From: Paenibacillus sp. PCH8
GTDB taxonomy: Bacteria > Bacillota > Bacilli > Paenibacillales > Paenibacillaceae
Length of the DNA: 64,000 nt
Assembly (NCBI RefSeq): GCF_002968835.1
Contig: NZ_PKQK01000009.1
Span: forward strand, 1-64,000
Direction: 5' to 3'
Position 1 is the stretch's first letter. Each line of letters begins with the position of its first letter. Below the pieces are notes generated by a model. That model was not told where the DNA came from, made no database searches, and was given only the letters and a program-made list of their open reading frames with translations. A program made the translations under genes and the position numbers. Below are positions 27,095 through 36,225 of this stretch, one piece after another.

Positions 27095-28249
27095 ATGACC
27101 ATGTCTTCTCATGAAGTGCAGGCTTATGTTCTCACCTATCTGGAAGCCCTCGATTGTCAGATCATGGAACGATCCCCTACCTATGTAACGGTCAAGCTCT
27201 CACCTGAAGCAGACAAAGCGCTGACCAACCGACCCTATTATTGGGGATTCGTGGAGCGAACCGGGGCGCCTGCAGAGACGATGTCGTTTACATTTGTTTT
27301 TGATCCGGATAGCTACCAACAAACCATTGAAGCTGCCGAAGCCAAAGCCGCACAAGCATCACCATCGGTTACACCTGACCCTGAACCACCCAAAGATACC
27401 ATTCTAGGCCGTTACTTCGGCATCACTCCATCCCTGCCACAGCTGGGACCGGGGCGAATATTGCGTGAGGACGTGGTATACGGTAGCCGCAGGTTACAAC
27501 AAATTTTTGGTGCAGCTCGTGAAGGCGGTGCCTTCGTGAACCTGTTCGAGCAGGCGGCCAAACGCCAATTGCGCGCTACAGCGCCTGCCGTGTATGAGCC
27601 TTGGCTCGGTGTCTGTTTCAAGGTGGAATTTGCTTGTGATTTGAAACGGGAAGAACTACATTTTCTCGGCATCTCTCTTCGATCGGGTGAAATTATGGAG
27701 AAATTCAGCACCAAGCTGAACCGACGGGATCTCAGTCCGCGGCTAGCGGAGAACATGCATGTGCAGGCGGCTAAAGTTTCGTTATCCGATGCGGGAGCTG
27801 CTTTGGAATCTCATTTGACCAACCGCTTGCTGGAACTCGATTATAGCTGGGCAGAGAAAGCCAAAGAGCGACTCGCCCTGGAGCTGGACGTGGTGGACAC
27901 GTATTATGAAGCGGTACTTCGGGAAGATATGCCTGAAGTAGAATCAACGGGTAACTTAGCCTTAGACACGGAGAATGTCTATACGAATCACACGCCACCC
28001 GTACCATTGAAACCCGTTATTGGCATCTCCAACGCTAACCCCATTGGAGCAGATGTAGAACTGGCCGCGGAGGCAGCAGTACAGGCAGACCTTGAGACAG
28101 ATTCCGAAGAAGAGAAAGCGAGACAAGCGGTAATGGACCGTGAAGCCATGAAACTGCAATACGAGACACGCCGTACCGAAATGATCTGGCAATACGAACC
28201 CAAAGTGAAGGTCACAGCCATTAGCAGTGGCATGTTTCACTTACGATAG
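27095..28249 (+). CDS. yqhG: YqhG family protein
   Basis: A 384-residue soluble protein. The N-terminal half matches YqhG: ALDCQIMERSPTYVTVKLSPEAD, NRPYYWGFVERTG, and GSRRLQQIF. Its function is unknown. An acidic Ala/Glu/Pro-rich segment and a C-terminal region (MQYETRRTEMIWQYEPKV-type) extend it beyond the ~260 residues I recall for B. subtilis. ATG 27095 is 2 bases after the yqhH stop, with GGAGGT inside the end of yqhH, so the two are co-translated. Constant pairing with YqhH in Bacillales suggests the two proteins act together. Confidence 0.85.
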   Translation: MTMSSHEVQAYVLTYLEALDCQIMERSPTYVTVKLSPEADKALTNRPYYWGFVERTGAPAETMSFTFVFDPDSYQQTIEAAEAKAAQASPSVTPDPEPPKDTILGRYFGITPSLPQLGPGRILREDVVYGSRRLQQIFGAAREGGAFVNLFEQAAKRQLRATAPAVYEPWLGVCFKVEFACDLKREELHFLGISLRSGEIMEKFSTKLNRRDLSPRLAENMHVQAAKVSLSDAGAALESHLTNRLLELDYSWAEKAKERLALELDVVDTYYEAVLREDMPEVESTGNLALDTENVYTNHTPPVPLKPVIGISNANPIGADVELAAEAAVQADLETDSEEEKARQAVMDREAMKLQYETRRTEMIWQYEPKVKVTAISSGMFHLR

Positions 28250-28256
28250 ACGAAGA

Positions 28257-28297
28257 CACTACTTTTCCTGCAAATGCTGGCAAAAGTAGTGTTTATT
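28257..28297 (+). terminator. Intrinsic terminator after yqhG
   Basis: A 10-bp perfect stem CACTACTTTT / AAAAGTAGTG (28257-28266, 28282-28291) followed by TTTATT. Confidence 0.75.
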
Positions 28298-28402
28298 CAT
28301 GATCAGCTACCCGACAGGTTGCAGCAACCTTTGCATAGCCTGTCCCCTAGAATGAAATATAGAAACGTTCCTGTAGCGGATAACAAAGAAGAAGGTGTTA
28401 AT

Positions 28403-29422
28403 ATGAAACGACTCTTTCACACGCAATGGAAGACTGTTCGGAGAACAACCTGTATGACCTTGGGCTTGCTCAGTTGTGCTGCCCTGCTCTCCTTCTGGTC
28501 TATTGCAAATGCTGAGAATAGAACATTCTCTTCACCAGTGCTTGCATCATCAACAGCGTATAGCCTCGAACATAATCAATTTCCGAATAACGAGACAGCC
28601 CCTGTTACTGTGCAGCAGTTTGCACAACAACAAGCTGTTGCACTCGACTCAGCTAACCCGGAAGCACACTGGAAGAACGCCGAACTGGACTTTTATCCTC
28701 TGGGTCCGGGCACACATAGCTGGCTTGTGCAAGCTGCATTTGAAGGGAAATCAATCGGATATATGATTATTACAGCCACACAACAGGGGCAATTAAAGCT
28801 GAGTGAGTATGGTCAGGGAGAACAATCACCCTATAATAATGAACTTCTCGGTCAGGCCCTGAAACGACAACATGTGAACCTTGCGGCGTTACTTTCTGGC
28901 AGAGGAGAGCTCCATCTTCGATATGCTCTTCCCCTGCTGGCTTACTGGAAAGTGGAACGACCGAATCATCTCGCACTTTATATTGATGCTACGAACGGAG
29001 ATTTGTTACCGTCAGAACTTCCGGAACTTCTGGAGACTGACTCTGTACCGTTCTCTTTAAGCATACGTAATTCATCCATTACTTCAGCCTCAGCTTCAGG
29101 TTTATCAGCCGAATCACTTCATCTGCGAACCGAATTCAATCCGGCTGACAATCTGTTATGGATTACATCCAAACCTGTTGCTGCCAACCGGGTACAAGAT
29201 GTGATACAACACAGTACGCATCGAGAGCTTGTTTTCTCAGCAAATGAACGTAATATCATATATGGTGGTCCTCTGCCAGTTAGCGGCTATCAGTTGTGGC
29301 ACACAGATCATGGGAAAGAGTCCATTCCGTATGTGGCGATTGGCGGCAATACATCTGTTCAACGGTTTGTTCCTTTAAGTACCTTGCTGCAAGATGGTCA
29401 ATTTCACATCGTTAAGCCTTGA
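28403..29422 (+). CDS. Secreted or membrane-anchored hypothetical protein
   Basis: A 339-residue protein with an N-terminal basic region and hydrophobic segment (TLGLLSCAALLSFWSIANAE), a signal peptide or anchor cleaved near ANA-EN. The rest is soluble. WKVERPNHLALYIDATNGDLLP resembles the PepSY-type repeat found in protease propeptides, but I cannot assign it. The longer frame from 28274 runs through the terminator; ATG 28403 has GAAGGTG 6 bases upstream. A separate unit with its own terminator at 29479. Confidence 0.6.
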   Translation: MKRLFHTQWKTVRRTTCMTLGLLSCAALLSFWSIANAENRTFSSPVLASSTAYSLEHNQFPNNETAPVTVQQFAQQQAVALDSANPEAHWKNAELDFYPLGPGTHSWLVQAAFEGKSIGYMIITATQQGQLKLSEYGQGEQSPYNNELLGQALKRQHVNLAALLSGRGELHLRYALPLLAYWKVERPNHLALYIDATNGDLLPSELPELLETDSVPFSLSIRNSSITSASASGLSAESLHLRTEFNPADNLLWITSKPVAANRVQDVIQHSTHRELVFSANERNIIYGGPLPVSGYQLWHTDHGKESIPYVAIGGNTSVQRFVPLSTLLQDGQFHIVKP

Positions 29423-29478
29423 TCGATCAAAGGCTAAAACTCAGATCATATTCCTAAACAAAAACGTCCACAATAAAT

Positions 29479-29514
29479 AAGACGCCATCCCATATTTCAA
29501 AGGGATTGCGTCTT
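29479..29514. terminator. Bidirectional terminator
   Basis: AAGACGCCATCCC pairs with GGGATTGCGTCTT, one mismatch, followed by TTGTGG on the plus strand and ATTTATTG on the minus. It lies between the convergent secreted-protein gene and yqzE. Confidence 0.7.
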
Positions 29515-29549
29515 TTGTGGTTTTATATTAACGAGGTCCTCATTGGTTA

Positions 29550-29768
29550 TTACCTTTTATCCGAAGAACCCCGTTGATGAGACTGTGAATCCATTGCCTT
29601 TTCTTTTTTACCTACCCACAGGGATACAGCGAAAGGAATCATGCCGAACCACTTCATAGTCCACGGCTCTTTCCTTTTGGCGCGGTCTTTCCGCTCATCC
29701 TTCGGAGTATCGATGTAATGAACCACACGCTGCGTAATGTATCTAACCAATTCATCACTTTTGGCCAT
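29550..29768 (-). CDS. yqzE: YqzE family protein
   Basis: A 72-residue protein matching YqzE: LVRYITQRVVHYIDTPKDERK followed by WTMKWFGMIPFAVSLWVGKK. The second half is one membrane helix. The function is unknown; in B. subtilis it lies near the comG competence operon, which is not present here. AAGGAGG is 8 bases before the ATG. Confidence 0.8.
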   Translation of the reverse strand: MAKSDELVRYITQRVVHYIDTPKDERKDRAKRKEPWTMKWFGMIPFAVSLWVGKKEKAMDSQSHQRGSSDKR

Positions 29769-29961
29769 AACCTCTGCCTCCTTCGCTCCTGCACTTTGCG
29801 GAGCTTACGATAGTTCTATTGTGTGCAGGATGTGCCATGGTTAAACATTTTTTATTGCAAAGAGTATGAAAACCATCAAAATGCACAGTCTAATGCCAAA
29901 GGTATCCATACAGTCATGAATCTGTATTCGGTACCCATTTGATGAAGGAGTGTGTATTCCC

Positions 29962-30741
29962 ATGTATAAGCTGTTAACCGCTTCGGTAGCCTTGCTGATT
30001 AGTTTCCATTGTCTCACCCCTCTGCCCCATGTCGCTCATGGTCAAGGAGCCTATCGTGCCGGATCTCCAAGTTCGGAGCATGCCATCCCATCACCGTTCC
30101 ATCCGTCCATGATGCCGGTGACGGATGGAGATGCTTATCGCTCCAGTCATCATGCCTTTGCAGCCCCTGTTATCCTGCTCGATGTTGGCCATGGCGGTAT
30201 TGATGGTGGAACAACTGCCCATGGTGTTCTGGAAAAGGACATCAACCTTGCCATCAGCCAAAAGGTGTATCTCCTGCTCCGCAGCAAAGGATATGCCGTC
30301 ATCATCAACAGACTCGGTGATTATGCACTCAGTGATGAGAACCGGTGGCTGAACAGCCGCTCACGTCATCGCAGGGATCTTGCCCAGCGCAAAAGCCTAA
30401 GCGAAGAAGTGAGTACAGATATCGTTGTCAGCATCCATGCGAACTGGAGTCCCCGATCGACTACATACGGCCCGGTGGTACTTCACCAGAAGGAAGGCAG
30501 GAGCTATCTGTTGGCCCAATCTATTCAGGATGCCATGAACGACTTGTATGGTACTGGGCGCGGGGTCGTGTGGGGCAAGCCCTTCTATTTGTTGAATTAC
30601 GTGAAGCAGCCTGCTGTCATTGTCGAGACCGGATTTTTGAGCAATGCCGCAGATCGGGCTAGACTGAGTGATCCAGCAGAGCAAAAAAGAATGGCCCAAT
30701 CCATTGCAAACGGCATTATTTATTATCTGTCGGTAGTGTAG
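29962..30741 (+). CDS. N-acetylmuramoyl-L-alanine amidase (CwlD-like, Amidase_3)
   Basis: A ~259-residue secreted zinc amidase that cuts the bond between muramic acid and L-alanine. A signal peptide covers about 1-28. The catalytic domain shows LLDVGHGGIDGG (zinc His), NLAISQKVYLLL with Glu in LEKD, DIVVSIHANWS (second zinc His) and PAVIVETGFLSNAAD (catalytic Glu). Size and motifs resemble CwlD, which makes muramic lactam in spore cortex. GTG 29950 is directly against the AAGGAG; ATG 29962 has 11 bases and begins the signal peptide, so it is chosen. Its 3' end overlaps the convergent deacetylase by 26 bases. Confidence 0.88.
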   Translation: MYKLLTASVALLISFHCLTPLPHVAHGQGAYRAGSPSSEHAIPSPFHPSMMPVTDGDAYRSSHHAFAAPVILLDVGHGGIDGGTTAHGVLEKDINLAISQKVYLLLRSKGYAVIINRLGDYALSDENRWLNSRSRHRRDLAQRKSLSEEVSTDIVVSIHANWSPRSTTYGPVVLHQKEGRSYLLAQSIQDAMNDLYGTGRGVVWGKPFYLLNYVKQPAVIVETGFLSNAADRARLSDPAEQKRMAQSIANGIIYYLSVV

Positions 30742-31579
30742 GAGCAGCATGCCAGTTCCACACTTCACGCACCAGATCACCAATACCTACGAACTCCACC
30801 TGATTCTGAAGACGAGTGGCCGATTCACGAACTACAGCAGATGTGTTTAACCCGGTATGGCCTACGTGACCTATTACAACACAATTATTTTTGTCGATTG
30901 CACGCTGAGTCGCCAGAACCATTTGCTTGCGAATGTGCTGCTTGGAGTTTTGATCATCCAGGAATATATCATTCCCTACAGGTGGCATATTTTTGGATAT
31001 AGCCAGTTCTCCCACCACGGAGCGGAAGTTCGTACGGCTATCGACAAAAAAGAGTCCTCGCTCTTTGCATACATCGAGCACTATGGACATGATGCGCTTG
31101 TCGGATGTGATTTTGGAGCCCATATGATTGTTCATGCCAATTGCGTGGGGGACATCGTCAATCGCTTTCTCCACGCGTTCACGGACCTCTTTATCTGTAA
31201 GATTGGATGTAATTGCACCCGGTCCAAGCCACTCTGGCCTTCCTTTTTTGGGTTCCATAGGCATGTGCACAATCACATCCATCCCCTTTTCGTGTGCAGC
31301 ATTCGCATCTTTTTGTGTTGTAGACAAGAAAGGCATCACCGCTACCGTCAGTTTGATTGGCATCGCCAGAATCTCTGCTGTTCCTTTCATGTCATTCCCA
31401 ACGTCATCAATGATAATCGCCAGCCTTTTATGATCGGATGGAGACTGTACATCTGAAATCAACTTCTCTTCCTGAACGCCTGAGGCAATCACTGTGGATA
31501 GTCCTCCAAAACCATAAACGCAAATGATGAACAAAAGCGTAATACCTCTTATTCCATAAATCCTGTTTTTTCTGCTCAT
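30716..31579 (-). CDS. Divergent polysaccharide deacetylase family protein
   Basis: A ~287-residue exported protein of the Polysacc_deac_2 (YibQ-type) family. An N-terminal membrane segment precedes a NodB-like barrel: LAIIIDDVGND, VAVMPFLSTT, DVIVHMPMEP, GMNNHMGS and FVDSRT. Family members lack a clear substrate assignment and may act on wall or surface glycans. Two in-frame ATGs stand at 31585 and 31579; GGAGG is about 3 and 9 bases away respectively, so 31579 is preferred. Its convergent overlap with the amidase gene suggests mutual antisense effects or simply compaction. Confidence 0.85.
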   Translation of the reverse strand: MSRKNRIYGIRGITLLFIICVYGFGGLSTVIASGVQEEKLISDVQSPSDHKRLAIIIDDVGNDMKGTAEILAMPIKLTVAVMPFLSTTQKDANAAHEKGMDVIVHMPMEPKKGRPEWLGPGAITSNLTDKEVRERVEKAIDDVPHAIGMNNHMGSKITSDKRIMSIVLDVCKERGLFFVDSRTNFRSVVGELAISKNMPPVGNDIFLDDQNSKQHIRKQMVLATQRAIDKNNCVVIGHVGHTGLNTSAVVRESATRLQNQVEFVGIGDLVREVWNWHAAPTLPTDNK

Positions 31580-31682
31580 TATCATTTTCCTCCCTCATTG
31601 CTGTTTCCTCATTGTTTGATAATGTAGGGAGTTATATGTAAGCAAAGGTCTGCCAGCGGTTAAAGAAATTTGGATAAATTCA

Positions 31683-31711
31683 AAAAACCTGCGTATTTCG
31701 CAGGTTTTCTT
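31683..31711. terminator. Bidirectional intrinsic terminator
   Basis: AAACCTGCG / CGCAGGTTT stem with a 5-base TATTT loop and T-run on both sides. It ends the NIF3 transcript on the minus strand. Confidence 0.85.
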
Positions 31712-31749
31712 CATAACTCATTATGATTGGTATGACTCACCCCTCCGGA

Positions 31750-32556
31750 TTATAGATAAAGGAAAGGCTCCTTCGCATCCATAAACTGTACAGGGATATC
31801 ACCAACAAGTGGCTGTAACCATTCAGCCATATGTTTCATTCCCCATTCTTCACTTCGCTCATGCCCCAACACCAGCATAGCCTTGTTCATTCCGAGCATC
31901 GTCGCATCGTTGACATAGGCGCACAGCGTCCACTCCGTAATTTCGCCACAAAGCATCACGTCAAGCTGCTGCTCCTTCATTAATTCCATCGGCATGGACT
32001 CTTTTCCCAACCCAAGACTTCCACCCCCGACAAGAATCCCAATTCGGGAACAAGGCATATCCGGACGACCCACCAGTTGAATAACATCCATCCGAAGCTT
32101 CTGCTTCAGAAATTTCGCCAGTTCGCCCGTGGTTGTCGCTTCAATCTCATATATCCACGGAAATTCATATGGAACCTGATTCGTCTCCCAACCCAGTTCT
32201 TTAAGCAGACCTGTATAGATTCGATCCGGTTTGGCCATATGCATATAGTCGTGATATCTCCAAATAGCCATGCCGGTATTTTCTATTAGCTGTCGTTTGG
32301 CCTCGTAGACAGGGTCCTGTTGAATCCAGTCCTGTTGATCTGCTCCCGTATAGTAGGAAGGCTCGTGTGTAATAATAAGGTTGGCTCCGGCCGCATATGC
32401 CTGCCGGATTACATCAACGGTAGCCATATAAGTCGTTACAATCCCTGTAACTACTGTACTTCCCTTTCCAGCGACAAGCACATCCCCTGTTGTAGGCAAT
32501 CGATTATCCCCACAAGAGTCCTGCATCACCTGTTCCATCACTTGCTGTACATTCAT
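31750..32556 (-). CDS. NIF3-like dinuclear metal-centre protein
   Basis: A 268-residue NIF3/YbgI (DUF34) protein. Expected metal-binding histidines appear in LIITHEPSYYTG, WRYHDYMHM and LVLGHERSEEWG. These form hexamers with two metal ions; biochemical function is unsettled. AAGGAGG is 7 bases before the ATG. It lies only 28 bases after the last permease of ABC importer 2 and ends in a strong terminator, so it is probably the last gene of that sugar operon, suggesting a hydrolase role toward an imported compound (inference). Confidence 0.85.
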   Translation of the reverse strand: MNVQQVMEQVMQDSCGDNRLPTTGDVLVAGKGSTVVTGIVTTYMATVDVIRQAYAAGANLIITHEPSYYTGADQQDWIQQDPVYEAKRQLIENTGMAIWRYHDYMHMAKPDRIYTGLLKELGWETNQVPYEFPWIYEIEATTTGELAKFLKQKLRMDVIQLVGRPDMPCSRIGILVGGGSLGLGKESMPMELMKEQQLDVMLCGEITEWTLCAYVNDATMLGMNKAMLVLGHERSEEWGMKHMAEWLQPLVGDIPVQFMDAKEPFLYL

Positions 32557-32584
32557 CGGTCTTCCTCCTTGGATCGTTTCTTCA

Positions 32585-33478
32585 TTAGCCTTTTACCGCA
32601 CCAACAATAATGCCCTTGGTCAAATATTTCTGTAAGAACGGGAAAACTAGAATGATTGGCAAGATACCGATAATCGCCATAGCCATACGTACCGCTGTAC
32701 TCGGCAGCTCAACTGCATTAGCCCCCAGCAAAGTGCTGGCCTGGCTTGATTTCAAAAACTGAATATTGTTCATTAATCGAATGAGCATATTCTGGATGCC
32801 ATAGTATTGTGGTTTCGTAATAAAGTAAAGGGCATTGATCCAGTCATTCCAGTATGCAAGTCCCATGAACAAACCTACTGTCGCGAGCACCGGAACAGAG
32901 AGTGGCAGCATCATTCGGTAGAAAATACGAAGCTCGGATGCACCATCCATCTGCGCTGACTCAATCAGATCGACAGGAATGTTGTTACTGTAGAAATTAC
33001 GAATCAGCAACACATAAAATCCATTTGTCAACAAATTGGGTATAATAAGCGCAGCAAAGGTATCCTTGATGTGAAAATATTTGGTCCACAAGATGTAGGA
33101 CGGGACAATACCTCCACTGAACAGCATTGTAAAAAACACTACAAACGCAAGCAGGTTACGGTATTTGAAATCTTTGCGCGACATGGGATACGCCAGCATG
33201 CTTGTTATTAACAGCCCCATCCCAGTCCCGATCGTCGTCACCAGAAAAGACACACCATACGCTCTGATAAACGTTGATGCAGAGGACATCATATATACAT
33301 AAGCATCGAGACTAAACTTCTCCGGGAAAAAGCTGTATCCATTTCGAATTAAGGCCGACTCATCGGTAAAAGAAGCCACGAGAATCAGAACAAACGGCAG
33401 AAATGCGAGCAACGTAAATATTCCCATGGCGATTCCGGAAAACACAACAAATATGCGTTCACCTTTAGTTCGAATCAC
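32585..33478 (-). CDS. Carbohydrate ABC transporter permease (LplC/YtcP-type)
   Basis: A 297-residue membrane permease with six helices. The EAA loop reads ESAQMDGASELRIFYRMMLP near 190-210 and the C-terminus is TKGIIVGAVKG. It partners with the next gene (11-base gap) to import a carbohydrate. It lies downstream of the second binding protein in the same operon. No ATPase gene is present. Confidence 0.92.
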   Translation of the reverse strand: MIRTKGERIFVVFSGIAMGIFTLLAFLPFVLILVASFTDESALIRNGYSFFPEKFSLDAYVYMMSSASTFIRAYGVSFLVTTIGTGMGLLITSMLAYPMSRKDFKYRNLLAFVVFFTMLFSGGIVPSYILWTKYFHIKDTFAALIIPNLLTNGFYVLLIRNFYSNNIPVDLIESAQMDGASELRIFYRMMLPLSVPVLATVGLFMGLAYWNDWINALYFITKPQYYGIQNMLIRLMNNIQFLKSSQASTLLGANAVELPSTAVRMAMAIIGILPIILVFPFLQKYLTKGIIVGAVKG

Positions 33479-33489
33479 GGTGTTTCCCC

Positions 33490-34413
33490 CTAAAATAAAG
33501 CATTTTCAGAATTGACTTTTTTGACGATTGCGTTGGCAACCAACACCAGTATAAATCCAACCACCGATTGATACAGTCCTGCAGCCGCAGACATTCCAAT
33601 ATCATTCACCTGCATGAGCGCTCGGTATACATAGGTATCGATCGTTTGTGTCGTGCTGTACAACGCCCCAGCATTCATTGGAACCTGATAGAACAACCCA
33701 AAATCCGAATTGAATATTCGGCCGATCGACATCAATCCCAAAATGATAATGGTCGGTTTGAGCAGAGGCAACGTAATCATGCGGATCTGCTTCATCTTAC
33801 CCGCACCGTCAATTTTGGCAGCCTCATAGATACTTTTATCAATCCCGGATATGAACGCAATATACACAATAGAGCCATATCCGGCAGTTTTCCATAACTG
33901 AATGAAGACCAGCAAGTACGGCCAATATTTTGCTTCCGAATACCAGTTGATCTCGGGTATGCCCAGTGGTCGCAAAATGGAAAGATTCACAAAGCCGCTA
34001 TCCGCATTCAGGAACGCAAATACCAGGTAGGACAGTACAACCATTGAGATCAGATTCGGTAAAACGAGTCCCGACTGAAACACTTTGGACCATACTTTGG
34101 TCAGCAGCTCCGACATGAGAATCGCAATCGCAATGGACATAATAGTTCCCAATACAATAAAAGTCACATTATACAACAATGTGTTTCGCGTCATAATCCA
34201 TGCATCACTTGTCTGAAACAAAAACTTGAAATTGTCGAAGCCTACCCAATCACTTCCAAAAATGCCTTTGGCATAGTTCACATCCTTGAAAGCGATAAAA
34301 ATCCCGGCCATCGGCAGGTAGTTGTTAATTAGAAAATATAGCAGCCCCGGGGCAGCCAGAAGCAATAACGGAAGTGTTTTCTTTATTCCTCTGGACGTTG
34401 TTTTGACAGTCAT
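33490..34413 (-). CDS. Carbohydrate ABC transporter permease (LplB/YteP-type)
   Basis: A ~307-residue permease. It begins MTVKTTSRGIKKTLPLLLLAAPG at ATG 34413, about 10 bases after AAGGAGG; the 49 codons upstream lack a binding site. The EAA loop is YEAAKIDGAGKMKQIRMITLP. This subfamily (sugar permease with the KNNYLPMAGIFIAFK-like loop) usually pairs with DUF3502 binding proteins and YesM/YesN regulators, as here. Confidence 0.92.
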   Translation of the reverse strand: MTVKTTSRGIKKTLPLLLLAAPGLLYFLINNYLPMAGIFIAFKDVNYAKGIFGSDWVGFDNFKFLFQTSDAWIMTRNTLLYNVTFIVLGTIMSIAIAILMSELLTKVWSKVFQSGLVLPNLISMVVLSYLVFAFLNADSGFVNLSILRPLGIPEINWYSEAKYWPYLLVFIQLWKTAGYGSIVYIAFISGIDKSIYEAAKIDGAGKMKQIRMITLPLLKPTIIILGLMSIGRIFNSDFGLFYQVPMNAGALYSTTQTIDTYVYRALMQVNDIGMSAAAGLYQSVVGFILVLVANAIVKKVNSENALF

Positions 34414-34486
34414 GTGCCATTCTCCTCCTTCATGAGGAGCGGGTCCGTCCGTGACATCGCTCCCCATTAAGACGTAATGCAAGCCC

Positions 34487-36028
34487 TTATTTCTGTTGTT
34501 CAGCCATCCACTGATCAAGCTGCTTTTGTTTGCTCGCGATAATATCCTCCGCTCCTGCATCGTTCAGTGCTTGCACAAATTTGAAAATCATCGGATCTGG
34601 GTCAAGCACCCCCGTTACCAGAGCTGGCAAGTATTGATTAACAACGTTAGTGACTGCACTCATCTGTGTCTTCACTTCACTTGGATCGAAGATGAAACCA
34701 AAATACGGAGATCTTTCCGTATCTTTGTTTTCCTTCAGTTTCAGTTCCACATCGGACCAGTTCACACCCTCAAGCTGATACTGCAATGACTCCGAGCCAA
34801 CGATGCCTGTACTCAGCATTGCTGTATAAGGTACCGTGGAAGCATCCAGACCGTCAGGGAATTTCACATGATGCTCATCGACCTTAACGTAATCCTCCCC
34901 TTCAATGCCGTACAGAATGGTGTTAATCAACTCTTGATCTGTATACAAAAGGTTCAGGAACTTGACTGATGCTTCAGGAACTTCTGTTGTACTGGACACC
35001 ATCCAGCTCACCAAATTCACTGCGCTTGTATCGAAATAGTACGGGACCAGCCGTTTCATTTCCAGGTTTTTGCCGGTCTGCGCGCTCAGTGCCTTGGCTG
35101 CTTCCATCCCGCTGTATCCGCCGAGGAAGGAGAACCCCCGTCCCGAAGCAACCGTATCCGAGAAGGCAATCGAGGCTGTGGCCGCATCCTTTTCCAGAAA
35201 ACCTTTGTTAAACCACTCTCTCATCCTGTTCGCACCGTTTTTGAACTCATTCGTTTCATAGAAATTGCGGACTTTCCCATCATCGCCCACAACCACACCT
35301 ATGCCTGTTGTATCTGACAGAAAATCAACCTTATACATGCCTTTAAGTGACAACATCAGGTTGGTGTCGCTTGGATTGACATTAATCGGGCCAAACGGAA
35401 TGACTTCCGGATTTTTCGTTTTAACCGCTTCAAAGATAGCTGGCAGGTCATCCAGCGATTGGATATCATCTGCGGAGTAACCTGCCTCCTTGAGCATATC
35501 GGCATTGTACACAATGTTTGTTGGCAGCGACATCCCTTTATTTACCGGGATACCATATACATGCCCATTCATCGTCGTAGACTTCAGCAGGTTAGGACCA
35601 AAATCCTTCTCTAAAATCTGTGTCAATTCCTTGCCATACTCCGGCAACAATTCCTCAAGCGGATAAACCTGGTTTTTGGAAACATAATTCGTGAACTGGC
35701 CCAGTGTTGTGAAAATGTCCATTTGTTCACCGCTTTGAAGTGCCAAATTGACCTTCTGTGCGTAATCGGCTGGACCATACAAATTGAAGTCCACTTCTAC
35801 ACCAATTTTCGGAATGGTGATGGCATTAATCGCATCCTTGACTTTGCTGACGTCATCGGGAATACGGTTAAACGAAGGCATCGCGAAAACTATTTTCTCT
35901 ACATTTGCCTGAGTGGACCCATCCCCTGTTGTTGCAGAGGATGATGTATCTGAGCCGCAACCCGCTAACAGAGAGCCGCAAAGGACCAGTGACAGCATAG
36001 AACCCCATAACTTCTTATTTTTGATCAT
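34487..36028 (-). CDS. Extracellular solute-binding lipoprotein with DUF3502 (ABC importer 2)
   Basis: A 513-residue lipoprotein: hydrophobic signal (WGSMLSLVLCGSLLAGC) with lipobox LAGC. The body fits LplA/YtcQ-type sugar-binding proteins, and the C-terminal region (SPYFGFIFDPSEVKTQM ... DPMIFKFVQALNDAGAED) matches DUF3502. It is first gene of the ABC importer 2 operon, after the terminator of the regulator genes. A cre-like site lies 26-39 bases upstream. The ligand is an unidentified oligosaccharide, perhaps pectin- or hemicellulose-derived given secreted enzymes nearby. Confidence 0.92.
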   Translation of the reverse strand: MIKNKKLWGSMLSLVLCGSLLAGCGSDTSSSATTGDGSTQANVEKIVFAMPSFNRIPDDVSKVKDAINAITIPKIGVEVDFNLYGPADYAQKVNLALQSGEQMDIFTTLGQFTNYVSKNQVYPLEELLPEYGKELTQILEKDFGPNLLKSTTMNGHVYGIPVNKGMSLPTNIVYNADMLKEAGYSADDIQSLDDLPAIFEAVKTKNPEVIPFGPINVNPSDTNLMLSLKGMYKVDFLSDTTGIGVVVGDDGKVRNFYETNEFKNGANRMREWFNKGFLEKDAATASIAFSDTVASGRGFSFLGGYSGMEAAKALSAQTGKNLEMKRLVPYYFDTSAVNLVSWMVSSTTEVPEASVKFLNLLYTDQELINTILYGIEGEDYVKVDEHHVKFPDGLDASTVPYTAMLSTGIVGSESLQYQLEGVNWSDVELKLKENKDTERSPYFGFIFDPSEVKTQMSAVTNVVNQYLPALVTGVLDPDPMIFKFVQALNDAGAEDIIASKQKQLDQWMAEQQK

Positions 36029-36053
36029 CTCGTATATGACCTCCTGTTATCTT

Positions 36054-36067
36054 GTATTCGCTTTCAG
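36054..36067. promoter_or_regulatory. cre-like site upstream of ABC importer 2
   Basis: TGTATTCGCTTTCA matches TGWAANCGNTNWCA at 13 of 14 positions. It lies 26-39 bases before the binding-protein start, where CcpA would block elongation or initiation. Confidence 0.6.
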
Positions 36068-36154
36068 TTTATCTGATTAAACCTGCTATCGCTTCAACAA
36101 AAACGGACTGTTTTTTCATAAAGACGGAATGAACCATACTTGGCCCCATGCAAC

Positions 36155-36185
36155 GCAAAAACCCTGCTCCTGATGGAGCAGGGTT
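36155..36185 (-). terminator. Intrinsic terminator of the second YesN gene
   Basis: On the minus strand AACCCTGCTCC pairs with GGAGCAGGGTT around a 4-base loop, followed by TTTGCG. A strong structure separating the regulator pair from the importer operon. Confidence 0.85.
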
Positions 36186-36225
36186 AATCACTATTTGGGC
36201 CAGATACCATGCATTGCAGGGCTGG

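Noticed and set aside
25333..28249. SNF2 helicase plus neighbour as an anti-phage defence system
   Set aside because: The pair matches the widely conserved Bacillales yqhH-yqhG order, with no nuclease, methylase or other defence gene nearby.
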